Below, piece by piece: positions 36,701-46,100 of a DNA stretch of 64,000 nucleotides (positions are counted from its first letter, which is position 1; each line of letters starts with the position of its first letter). Location of the stretch: contig CAWGEI010000005.1 in NCBI GenBank assembly GCA_963821585.1, positions 1,302,001 to 1,366,000 on the forward strand, given 5' to 3'. The stretch is from QHVT01 sp963821585. Its GTDB lineage: Bacteria; Acidobacteriota; Thermoanaerobaculia; Gp7-AA8. The position numbers were made by a program, and so were the translations under genes. The notes under the pieces are model-generated. The model had not been told where the DNA came from, did no database searches, and was given only the letters and a program-made list of their open reading frames with translations.

Positions 36701-39700
36701 CACGACGACTTTTTCGAGCTCGGCGGACACTCGCTCCTGGCCGTCCGCATGATCGCGCAACTGCGCCGGCTCCTTGGAATCGAGGTTTCGCTCGGGCTGC
36801 TCTTCGACCAGCCGGTGCTCGCGGACTTCGCGGGCTGCCTCACCAGCGCACCCGCCACCACCTTGCCTTCCATCGTGCCTGCGACGGAAGGGCGTGAACT
36901 GTTGTCGTTTGCTCAGCGGAGACTCTGGTTCCTCGCGCAGCTCGATGGCGACAACGGTGCGTATCACACCTCGCTCCCGCTCCGCCTCACCGGCACGCTC
37001 GACCATCAGGCATTGCGCAAGGCACTCGACGCTCAGGTGGCCCGTCATGAATCCCTGCGCACGACCTTCACCGTCGTCGACGGCGAGCCGGTGCAACGCT
37101 TTGGCGATGCCAGCGCACGCTTCACCTGCGTCGAGCACGACCTGCGTGCCTGCCCCGAAGAGCTGCCGCATTGGAGGGAAGAGGAAGCGCGCGCGCCGTT
37201 CGATCTCGAGCACGGGCCGCTCATCCGCGGCCGTCTGCTGCGTCTTGCGGACGACGAGCACCTGCTGCTCATCACGCTGCACCACATCATCTCCGACGGC
37301 TGGTCGCTCGAGATCCTGCTGCGCGATCTCGGTTTGTCGTACGGAGCATTTTCGACCGGCGCGTCGAATCCTCTGGCGCCGCTACCGATTCAATACGCGG
37401 ACTACGCGGCCTGGCAACGGCGATGGATGTCCGGAGAAGTTCTGCAGCAGCAGGCGGCTTACTGGAAAGAAGAGCTGGCGGGCGCTCCGGCGATCCTGAA
37501 GTTACCGGCCGACCGGGTCCGTCCGGCAGAGCAGGATCATGCCGGGGCATGGGTCAAGGTGACGCTGGATCCGGGCCTGACCAACGGGATCCGGGCATTC
37601 AGCCAGAGGCACGGAGTGACGCTGTACATGACCCTACTGGCGAGTTGGGCGGCGGTGTTGTCGAGGCTGTCGGGCCAGGACGAGGTGGTGATTGGAAGCC
37701 CGGTGGCGAACCGGGGGCGGATGGAGGTCGAAGACCTGATCGGGTTCTTCGTGAACACGCTGGCGTTGCGGATCGACGTGTCGGGCTCGCCGACGGTGAG
37801 AGAGCTGCTGGCGCGGGTGAAGACGCAGATCTTAGCGGCGCAAGAACATCAGGACATCCCGTTCGAGCAGGTGGTGGAGATCGCCCGTCCGGTGCGGAGC
37901 CTGGCCCACAGTCCGGTATTTCAGGTGATGTTGGCGTGGCAGAACGCTCCCGAAGTCACGATCCAACTGCCGGGCTTGACGCTGGCATCAGCAACGAATG
38001 GCAAGAACGCCACGGCCAAGTTCGATCTGATGCTTGGCCTGCGCGAGGCAGGGCAGAGCATTGTCGGGGAGATCGAGTATGCGACGGCACTGTTCGAGCG
38101 GTCCACCATCGAACGTTATCTCGGTCACTGGCAAACGCTGCTTCGCGCCATGCTGGCCGACGACGAAGAAGCCGTCGACCGGCTGGCGCTGCTGACTTCC
38201 GCCGAACGCGACCGGCTCGTCGAGGAGGGGAACGAAACAGCAGCGGACTATCCGCGCGAGAAGTGTATTCACGAGCTGTTTGAAAGCCAGGTCGAGAAGA
38301 CGCCCGACTCCGTCGCGGTGGTATACGAAGATCTCGCGCTCACTTATGACGCTCTCAATGGCCGGGCGAACCAGCTTGCGCACTATCTGAGAGAACTTGG
38401 CGTCAAGCCCGATGATCGCGTCGCGGTCTGCCTGGAGCGCGGCGTGGAGATGGTCGTCGGTGTGCTGGCTGTTCTGAAGGCGGGTGGAGCCTACGTACCG
38501 CTCGATCCCGCCTATCCGGCCGAACGGCTGGCTTATATGGTCCGGGACAGCGAACCGGTCGTGCTGCTCACGCAATTGGGACTGGCAGACAAATGGAGCA
38601 GCCCGGATGGCGAAGCAACATCCATGGCGACGCTGGTCCATCTGGATGCACCCGCGGCGCCATGGGCGGATCGGCCGTCCCACAATACGGATTGCCTCAG
38701 GATCGGACTGACCCCGGAAAACCTGGCGTACACGATCTACACTTCGGGCTCCACGGGACGCCCGAAGGGCGTGGCGATGCCACACGGCGCACTGGTGAAC
38801 CTGCTCTGGTGGCAGATTCAAAAATCGGGCGCGGCGTCGCCTCCGCGCACTCTGCAGTTCGCAGCGCTTGGGTTCGACGTCGCATTCCAGGAAATTTTCA
38901 GCACCTTGTGCGCTGGCGGGGAGCTGGTCCTCGTTCGCGAAGACCTACGGCGCAATGCAGGCGAGCTCCTGGCGTTCATCCGCTCGCGGCGCATTGAGCG
39001 TCTATTCCTTCCCTATGTGGCGCTGTCGGCGCTGGCAGAAGTTTCGGATTCCACCGACGCTCCCATGGCCGGATCGTCTCTACGCGAGGTGATCGTCGCC
39101 GGCGAACAACTGCAGATTGACGGCAGGATCTCCCGGTTGCTGAGTACCGGCGACTGCAAACTCCAGAATCAGTACGGTCCGACGGAAACACACGTGGTCA
39201 CGGCCTTCGATCTGCCTGCCGGCCGTGCGCAGTGGCCGGCGCTCCCTCCCATCGGGCGGCCCATCGCCAATACGCGCATCTATCTGCTCGACCGTCACGG
39301 TGAGCCAGTGCCGGCCGGTGTGACCGGCGAGATCCACGTCAGTGGCGCCGGCCTGGCGCGTGGATATCTCCAGCGGCCGGAAGCGACCGCGGAAGTTTTC
39401 ACGCGCGATCCTTGGAACAGGAATCCTGACGCCCGGATGTACAGAACGGGCGATTTGGGGCGATATCTTCCGGACGGCAATATCGAGTTCCTCGGCCGCA
39501 ATGACTTTCAAGTCAAGATCCGTGGATTCCGGATCGAGCCGGGTGAGATCGAAGCCTGCCTTCTTCAGCATCCATCGGTGCGCAGCGCGGCTGTCGTCGC
39601 GCGCGAAGACGTTGCAGGCGACAAGCGCCTCGTCGCGTACGTCGTTCCACGCGACGGCGTTACCGCGGAAGAGTTGCGCGCATTCGCCGCGAAGCTCCTG

Positions 39701-40141
39701 CCCGAGTTCATGATGCCGGCCGCGTACGTGCGTCTCGAGCGTCTGCCGCTGACAGCGAGCGGCAAGCTCGATCGTCGCGCGTTGCCGATGCCCGGGACCG
39801 ACGCGTACGTCAAGCGGGCGTACCTGCCGCCGCAGGGCACGACCGAAACCACGTTGGCGCGCATCTGGTCCGATCTTCTCCGCGTCGGGCCCGTCGGAAG
39901 ACACGACGACTTCTTCGAGCTCGGCGGACACTCGATGCTTCTGACCAGACTGCTGCTGCGCATCCGCGGCGAGCTCGACGTCGACCTCTCGATGCGCGAG
40001 GTCTTTCTCAGGCCCGTGCTCTCCGCGCTCAGCGAGCGGATCGTCGATGCGCGGCTCGCGCAGTTCGACCCCGAAGAGCTCCGGCAGTTGATGGCTGGCG
40101 CCGCCGCCATCGCGTCGGAGAAAGGAGCCGCCAATGACTGA
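31955..40141 (+). CDS. Nonribosomal peptide synthetase NRPS2, initiating, three modules (A-T-C-A-T-C-A-T)
   Basis: This 2728-residue enzyme starts the second assembly line. It begins with an A domain and has no N-terminal C domain, so the first residue is loaded directly. A domain codes are DAFWIGGTFK (Val), DVWNIAMVHK (Thr-like) and DVQLIAQVVK (one change from the Pro code DVQLIAHVVK). Carrier serines are at 33644 (GGDS), 36731 and 39932. Both C domains have intact HHxxxDG. The start has GGGGGAG 4 nt upstream. The first about 25 residues resemble the tail that normally follows a C domain. The C-terminal end is a charged helix after the last T, probably a docking segment for NRPS3, whose start codon overlaps this stop by 8 bp. 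Confidence 0.95.
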   Translation: MDEHNEDFGLDRDDELLQGWNGASTDYRAESCLQALFEEQVTKNAEAIAIVQGARALTYAELNARANACAHTLRACGVGIGDRVAILLDRSIELVVAELAIVKCGAAYVPLDTTFPQERLAFLMADSGAKAVIADREVCFEGVTRFDVDADGPHENLGVSVDSASLAYVMYTSGSTGQPKGVMVPQGAVQRLVLNNGYAELRAGDRVAFSSNPAFDATTFEVWAPLLNGCAIVVIERNALLDPRVFREALLHHGVTVLWMTVGLFNQYVQSGELEDAFAALRYLITGGDALDATVIARVLRGRAPQHLVNGYGPTESTTFAITHEIREVAPGARSIPIGRPIANTRVYLLDERMEPVPTGMAGEIYIGGAGVALGYLNRPELTRERFLTDPFAADGTRMYKTGDLGRRRADGVIEFLGRNDAQVKIRGFRVEPGEIETCLLEWPGVREAVVVAREAEAGEKRLVAYVAAPEPLGVEALRRFLEERLPAAMVPAAYVRLDVLPLTANGKIDRAALPAPDAHAVAQSSYEAPRGELETVVAGVWSELLAVEHVGRNDRLLSLGGDSLLAVRIANRIQERLGLAAPIGAVLSSSVEELACELRPRGIPAQSTSTSAASNEYPATLSQQQVHFFSELHRHARAYQTQSVMRIRGPLDVPRLQRALNAIVERHEHFRTTYQSAPDGTLVGCVHAAASGAFRIEDLPSAHTLDENIRREVAVVIDPAVLPLVRWILFRLADDDHALLMIEHHHIHDGWSFRVYLRELAALYGEPAAFLPAPMQFREHALQQQQQLTGGTFPALQEAWRAHLDGFPHELRLAVAAKTQASTLAGDQLRIALPAPLSDAVRDAAAATGATPFQFLFAAFAILISRYSAQTRFLLGSSTANRDALGSESVIGMLVNAIAVPVDLDGAVTFEDALSAVRVSLLRSMQLGQLPFPEVVRAVAAERSRDVMPLVQVAFNAHNSLDKNVRLDGLELELVEALPNGTAKFDLSIITIPGKRGEATELLFEFNERFDRGTIEQLARQYRHFLERAAAGPSSALSALPLLDAEERHELVHARNATSDFTRAESLQELFEAQVERTPEATALVFEQQTLTYAALNARANQLAHYLRARGVQRDDRVALALHRGLDMIAGILGVLKAGGAYVPLDPDSPPERIAHMLRDCEPVVVLTDDAWSEAAWSQQPASNPEAVNQPNDLAYVIYTSGSTGVPKGVMVEHANVTRLLAATEEWYGFDEHDVWPLFHSYAFDVSVWEIWGALLYGGRLVVVPQQVTRAPEELYALVRSEGVTVLNQTPSAFRQFIPAQSDQEHRLRLIILAGEALEVATLAPWFARNGERTRVVNMYGITETTVHSTYQPVTGEDALRGGSPIGCRIPDLRIYLLDEQCEPVPPGVAGELYVGGAGVARGYLNRPELTAQRFLRDPFAGTPGARMYRSGDLARFRSDGTLEFLGRNDFQVKIRGFRIELGEIEARLLEHPAIGEAVVLSRDERLVAYFVGENVAASELRAHLSASLPEYMIPAAYVRLERFPLTTNGKLDRKALPDAEAGAFALRAYREPEGEIETLVARIWSELLGLDRPGLQGVGRHDDFFELGGHSLLAVRMIAQLRRLLGIEVSLGLLFDQPVLADFAGCLTSAPATTLPSIVPATEGRELLSFAQRRLWFLAQLDGDNGAYHTSLPLRLTGTLDHQALRKALDAQVARHESLRTTFTVVDGEPVQRFGDASARFTCVEHDLRACPEELPHWREEEARAPFDLEHGPLIRGRLLRLADDEHLLLITLHHIISDGWSLEILLRDLGLSYGAFSTGASNPLAPLPIQYADYAAWQRRWMSGEVLQQQAAYWKEELAGAPAILKLPADRVRPAEQDHAGAWVKVTLDPGLTNGIRAFSQRHGVTLYMTLLASWAAVLSRLSGQDEVVIGSPVANRGRMEVEDLIGFFVNTLALRIDVSGSPTVRELLARVKTQILAAQEHQDIPFEQVVEIARPVRSLAHSPVFQVMLAWQNAPEVTIQLPGLTLASATNGKNATAKFDLMLGLREAGQSIVGEIEYATALFERSTIERYLGHWQTLLRAMLADDEEAVDRLALLTSAERDRLVEEGNETAADYPREKCIHELFESQVEKTPDSVAVVYEDLALTYDALNGRANQLAHYLRELGVKPDDRVAVCLERGVEMVVGVLAVLKAGGAYVPLDPAYPAERLAYMVRDSEPVVLLTQLGLADKWSSPDGEATSMATLVHLDAPAAPWADRPSHNTDCLRIGLTPENLAYTIYTSGSTGRPKGVAMPHGALVNLLWWQIQKSGAASPPRTLQFAALGFDVAFQEIFSTLCAGGELVLVREDLRRNAGELLAFIRSRRIERLFLPYVALSALAEVSDSTDAPMAGSSLREVIVAGEQLQIDGRISRLLSTGDCKLQNQYGPTETHVVTAFDLPAGRAQWPALPPIGRPIANTRIYLLDRHGEPVPAGVTGEIHVSGAGLARGYLQRPEATAEVFTRDPWNRNPDARMYRTGDLGRYLPDGNIEFLGRNDFQVKIRGFRIEPGEIEACLLQHPSVRSAAVVAREDVAGDKRLVAYVVPRDGVTAEELRAFAAKLLPEFMMPAAYVRLERLPLTASGKLDRRALPMPGTDAYVKRAYLPPQGTTETTLARIWSDLLRVGPVGRHDDFFELGGHSMLLTRLLLRIRGELDVDLSMREVFLRPVLSALSERIVDARLAQFDPEELRQLMAGAAAIASEKGAAND
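32000..33310 (+). repeat. Duplicated A(Val) block, copy in NRPS2
   Basis: Near-identical to 55236-56546 and exactly as long (1311 bp). The match begins abruptly at CTGCTGCAGGGGTGG and ends at GTCGTGG after core motif A8. This indicates recent duplication or gene conversion. Confidence 0.85.
33800..36850 (+). other. NRPS2 module 2: divergent C, A(Thr-like), T
   Basis: C domain about 33800-35090 opens with LSQQQVHFFSELH instead of the usual SFAQxRLWFL, and its active site is HHHIHDGW (34187 on), complete. It is clearly unlike every other C domain in the window. A domain about 35150-36565 gives DVWNIAMVHK, one step from the Thr code DFWNIGMVHK. The carrier serine is at 36731-36733. Confidence 0.82.
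35090..36741 (+). repeat. Duplicated A(Thr)-T block, copy in NRPS2
   Basis: Near-identical to 41577-43228 and equal in length (1652 bp). The block covers the C-A linker, the whole A domain and the T domain up to GGHSLLAV. Confidence 0.85.
36880..40065 (+). other. NRPS2 module 3: C-A(Pro-like)-T
   Basis: C domain about 36890-38220 with HHIISDG from 37280. A domain about 38255-39795; the pocket DVQLIAQVVK differs from the common Pro code only at one position (Q for H). GPTETHVVTAF supports this clade. The carrier serine is at 39932-39934. Confidence 0.8.
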
Positions 40142-43100
40142 TCGCTTCTCGGAGCTGACGATCGAGGAGCGCGAGCGCCTACTGGCCATGGCCCAGGCGG
40201 CGAAGCTCCGCACGACTTCCGGCGTGTCCGCGGGTATTCCCGTCGCTGAGGCGAGCGAACGCGGGGTCCTGTCGTTCGCGCAAAGGCGTCTCTGGTTCCT
40301 GACGCGGTTCGACGGCGTGAGCGCGGCATATCACATGCCGTTCGGGCTGCGCCTCGACGGCGAGCTCGATCGCGCCGCGCTGCGCCTGGCGCTCGATCGC
40401 CTGGTGGCCCGGCACGAAGTGTTGCGGACCACGTTCCCGTCGATGGACGGGGAGGCGGTGCAGCTCGCCGCCGACCCGGCGGAAAGCGTGTTCACGCTCC
40501 TCGAGCACGATCTGCTCGGTCACCTCGATGCGCAGGCAGAGCTGGCGCGCATCATCGACGAAGCCACCGTGGCGCCGTTCGATCTCGAGCACGGTCCGCT
40601 CGTGCGCGGCCGCCTGATTCGCGAGTCGGAGCGTAGCCACGTGCTCCTCATCACGCTGCACCACATCGTCTTCGACGGCTGGTCGATGGGCGTGTTGCTG
40701 CACGACCTGGCGGCGTTGTACGCGGCCGCGCGTGAAGGAGGTGCCGATCCGCTGCCGCCACTGCGCATTCAGTACGCCGACTACGCGGCGTGGCAGCGCC
40801 ACTGGGTGAAGGGCGAGGTCCTGGCGCGACAGGGCCAGTATTGGAAGGAGACGCTGCACGACGCGCCGGTGCTGCTCGAGCTCCCGGCCGATCGCGCGCG
40901 CCCCGCGCAGCAGAACCTTTCCGGCGCAGCCGTGGAGATCGATCTCGGCCCGGATCTCTCGCGGAAATTGAAGGCGTTGAGCCTCCGCAACGGGACGACG
41001 CTCTACATGACGCTGCTCGCCAGCTGGGCCTCGCTGCTGGCGAGGCTGGCCGGCCGGCACGAGGTCATGATCGGCACGCCCGTCGCGAACCGCCATCACG
41101 CCGGGCTGGAGAACCTCATCGGGTTCTTCGTCAACACGCTGCCGCTACGCATCGACGTTTCCGGCAGTCCCACGGTCGGCGAGCTGCTGGCGCGCGTGAA
41201 GTCCACCGTGCTCGCCGCGCAACAGCATCAGGACATCCCCTTCGAGCGGATCGTCGACATCGCGCAGCCGTCGCGCAGCCTCGCGCACAATCCGCTCTTC
41301 CAGGTTCTTTTCACGTGGCAGGACGCTTCCTCCGCGACGGGCGGCGATTTCGCCGGCCTGCGCGTCACGCCCGCGCCGCGCGCCGCGCACGGCACGGCGA
41401 AGTTCGACCTGACGCTGTCGCTGGCCGATACCGGCACGACCATCGCCGGCGGACTCGAATACGCAACCGCGCTCTTCGACCGCGCCACGGTGGAGCGGTT
41501 CGTCGGCTACTGGGGGACGTTGCTCGAAGGCATGCTCGATCAGGAAGGCGTCGTCGATCGCCTGCCGCTCCTCAATGCGGAAGAGCGTCACGAGCTCGTC
41601 CACGCCCGGAACGCGGCGTCGGACTTCACGCGCGCCGAAAGCCTGCAGGAGCTCTTCGAAGCGCAGGTCGAGAGAACGCCGGACGCGATTGCGCTCGTCT
41701 ACGAACAGCAGACGCTGACCTATGCCGCGCTGAACGCGCGCGCGAACCAGCTCGCGCATTACCTGCGCGCTCGCGGCGTCCAGCGCGACGATCGTGTTGC
41801 GCTTGCCCTGCACCGCGGGCTCGACATGATCGCCGGCATTCTCGGGGTGCTGAAGGCCGGCGGCGCGTATGTGCCGCTGGACCCGGACTCCCCGCCCGAG
41901 CGGATCGCGCACATGCTGCGCGACTGCGAGCCGGTGGTTGTGCTCACCGACGACGCCTGGAGCGAGGCGGCCTGGTCGCAGCAGCCGGTGTCGAATCCCG
42001 AGGCCGTCAATCAGCCGAACGATCTCGCGTACGTCATCTACACCTCGGGATCGACAGGAGTGCCGAAAGGCGTGATGGTGGAGCACGCGAACGTGACGCG
42101 CCTGCTCGCCGCGACCGAGGAGTGGTACGGCTTCAACGAGCACGACGTCTGGCCGCTCTTCCACTCGTACGCCTTCGATGTCTCGGTGTGGGAGATCTGG
42201 GGCGCGTTGTTGTACGGCGGACGGCTGGTCATCGTCCCGCAACAGGTCACGCGCGCGCCCGAAGAGCTCTACGCGCTGGTCTGCAGCGAAGGGGTGACGG
42301 TGCTGAACCAGACGCCGAGCGCCTTCCGCCAGTTCATTCCTGCGCAGAGCGATCGGGAGCACCGGCTGCGTCTGGTCATCCTGGCCGGCGAGGCGCTGGA
42401 GGTGGCCACGCTGGCGCCCTGGTTTGCGCGCAACGGTGAGCGCACGCGCGTGGTGAACATGTACGGCATCACCGAGACGACCGTGCACTCCACGTATCAA
42501 CCGGTCACGGGCGAAGACGCACTTCGTGGCGGCAGCCCGATCGGATGCCGGATTCCGGACCTGCGGATCTACCTGCTCGATGAGCAGTGCGAGCCGGTGC
42601 CGCCCGGCGTGGCGGGCGAGTTGTATGTGGGAGGTGCCGGCGTGGCGCGCGGTTACCTCAACCGCCCTGAGCTCACCGCCCAGCGATTCCTCCGCGATCC
42701 GTTCGCCGGCACGCCAGGCGCGCGCATGTATCGCAGCGGCGATCTGGCGCGCTACCGCAGCGACGGCACGCTGGAGTTTCTCGGCCGCAACGACTTTCAG
42801 GTCAAGATTCGCGGCTTCCGCATCGAGCTGGGCGAGATCGAAGCGCGCCTGCTCGAACATCCGGCGGTCGGCGAGGCGGTGGTGCTGTCGCGCGACGAGC
42901 GCCTCGTGGCGTACTTTGTCGGCGAGAACGTCGCCGCCAGCGAACTGCGCGCGCACCTCAGCGCCAGCCTGCCCGAGTACATGATTCCCGCCGCGTACGT
43001 GCGGCTGGAGCGCTTCCCGCTCACGACGAACGGCAAGCTCGATCGCAAAGCGCTTCCCGACGCCGATGCCGGCGCGTTTGCGGTGCGGGCGTACGCGGCG

Positions 43101-46100
43101 CCGGAAGGCGAGATCGAAACGATCGTGGCGCGCATCTGGTCCGAGCTCCTTGGCCTGGACCGCGAGGAACTGCAGGGCGCCGGCCGTCACGACAACTTTT
43201 TCGAGCTCGGCGGCCACTCGCTCCTGGCGGTCACCCTCGTCGAGCGGATGCGCCGCCAGGGACTGCACGCCGACGTGCGCTCCGCCTTCACGACGCAGAC
43301 CCTGGCCGCGTTCGCCGCCGCGGCCACACGCGACGTGCGAACGATCGACGTGCCGCCGAATCTCATTCCCGCGGGTTGCGGCGCGATCACGCCGGCGATG
43401 CTGCCGCTCGTGGACCTCTCGCAAGAGGACGTCGATCGCATCGTGCGCGGCGTCGACGGCGGCGCGGCGAATGTGCAGGACATTTATCCGCTGGCGCCGC
43501 TGCAGGAAGGCATCCTCTTTCATCACCTCTTCGCACAGGATGGCGACCCGTATCTCATCAGCAGCCTCTTCGCATTCGACACGCGCGCGCGGCTGGAGCG
43601 CTATCTGGCGGCGGTCGACGAGGTCATCCAGCGGCATGACATCCTCCGCACCGCCGTGGTGTGGGAAGGCCTGCCCCAGCCGGTGCAGGTGGTCTGGCGC
43701 AACGCGCCGCTGCGGCGCGAGGAAGTCCCGCTCGATCCGGCGCACGACGCCGCGGAGCAACTGCGGGCACGCTTCGACGGCCGCCGCTATCGCCTGGATC
43801 TCCATCGCGCGCCACTCAAGCGGGCGTGCATCGCGTACGACGCTGCGCGGCAGCGATGGCTGTTGCTGCTGCTCACGCACCATCTCGTGGAAGACGACGT
43901 CACGCTGAAGCTCGTCGTCGAAGAAGTGGCGGCACACCTCCTCGGCAAGACCGGTGCTTTATCCGCACCGGTACCGTTCCGCAACTTCGTGGCGCAGGCG
44001 CGCCGCGGCGTCAGTGAAGAGGAGCACCAACAGTTCTTCCGGGAAATGCTCGGCGATGTGGACGAGCCGACCGCACCCTTCGGATTCCTCGACGTCCGCG
44101 GCGACGGCTCCGGTCTCAATCAGGCCACCATCGAGCTGGACGCCGTGCTGAGCGGCCGGATCCGTGAGCGCGCACGCAGGCTCGGCGTCAACGCCGCGAG
44201 CCTCTGCCATCTGGCCTGGGCGCAGGTGCTGGCGCGCGTCTCCGGCCGCGACGACGTCGTCTTCGGCACCGTGCTCTTCGGACGGACTGGCGGCGACGGC
44301 GCCGGTCGTACGCTCGGCCTCTTCATCAACACGCTGCCCGTGCGCATCCGCGTGGACGACGGGAGCGTCGAGGAGAGTGTCCGCCGTACGCACGTGCTCC
44401 TCGGCGATCTGCTCCGTCACGAGCACGCATCGCTTTCCCTTGCGCAACGTTGCAGCGCGGTGCCTGCGGCGGCGCCGCTGTTTTCCGCGCTGCTCAACTA
44501 CCGCCAGAGCGTCCGTGCGGCGCGGGGGCGGAATGCCGAGGCCTGGGCCGGCATCGAACGGCTCTCCAGCGAGATCTGGACGAACTATCCGCTCAGTCTG
44601 GACGTCGACGACCTCGGCGACCTGTTCCTCGTCACCGCCCAGGTACACCACTCGGTCGATCCGATGCGCATCTGCCGCCTGATGGAGACCGCGCTGACGG
44701 GCCTGTCCGATGCGCTCGAGCAGGCGCCCGCGACCCGCGCGGCGGACATTGACGTCCTGCCGGAGGCCGAGCGCCGGCAGGTGCTGGAGCTGTGGAACGA
44801 CACCCGCGCAGACTTCCCGGAGAGCAGCCTCGCCCACGAGCTCTTCGAAGCGCGTGTTGCGAAGAATCCCGATGCCGTGGCTCTCCGCTTCGAGCGATGC
44901 GACGTGACGTACGCCGAGTTGAACGCACGCGCGAATCAACTGGCGCATCAACTCCGCGCCATGGGCGTCCGCCCCGACGATCGCGTCGCGCTCTGCTTCG
45001 CTCGCGGCATCGAGATGATCGTCGGACTGCTGGCCGTGCTCAAGGCCGGCGGCGCGTACGTTCCTCTCGATCCCGCGTATCCACCCGCGCGCATCGAGGC
45101 GTTGATCGCCGACTGCGATGCGGTGGTGCTCCTGACTCAGACGGGCGTGGCCTTGCCCTCCCTGTCCATTCCCACCCTCGATCTCACCGCGAACGATGTG
45201 CCGTGGGCCGGCCAGCCGAGCGGAAATCCGGAGCGCATCGGTGACGCGGGCAATCTTGCGTATGTCATTTACACGTCCGGCTCGACGGGCCTGCCGAAAG
45301 GCGTGATGATCGAGCATCGCGGTCTGTGCAATCAGATCGCGGTGCTGCGCGCGTGCTACGACCTGCGCCCCGCCGATCGAATCCTGCAGTTCGCCGCGAT
45401 CACCTTCGACATGTCTGTCGAAGAGATCTTTCCGGCGCTCTGCACCGGCGCGATGCTCGTGATTCGCACCGACGCCTGGCTGGGCAGTGCGCGCGAATTC
45501 TGGTCGTTGTGTGAAGCGAATGGGGTGAGCGTCGTGAACCTCCCGACGCGCTTCTGGCAACTGCTGGCCGAAGACCGGGACGCGGCCGTGCCGCAAGGGA
45601 TCCGTCTGGCGAGCATCGGCGGCGAAGGCGTCGATTCCCGCGCGCTCGAAGCGTGGTTTGCGCGCGATGGCTACCGGCCGCGCCTCTTCAACGCGTACGG
45701 GCCGACCGAAGCGACGGTCAACGCCGCCATTCGCGAGATCACCGCCGTGCGCGCAAACTGGCAGTCGATCGGCCGCCCGGTCGCGAACGCGCGCGTCTAT
45801 CTGCTCGACGAGCGCGGCCGGCCCGTTCCCGCGGGCGCCGTGGGCGAATTGCACATCAGCGGCGCCGGCGTGGCCCGCGGCTACCTCCATCGCCCCGAGC
45901 TGACCGCCGAGAAATTCGTGCGCGATCCGTTCGTCAGCGCGCCGGACGCGCGCATGTATCGCAGCGGTGACCTGGCCCGCCATCTCCGCGACGGCAGCCT
46001 CGAGTTCCTCGGACGCAACGATTTTCAGATCAAGATCCGCGGCTTCCGCATCGATCCGGGCGAGATCGAAGCGCGGCTCGTGGCCCTCGACGGCATCCGT

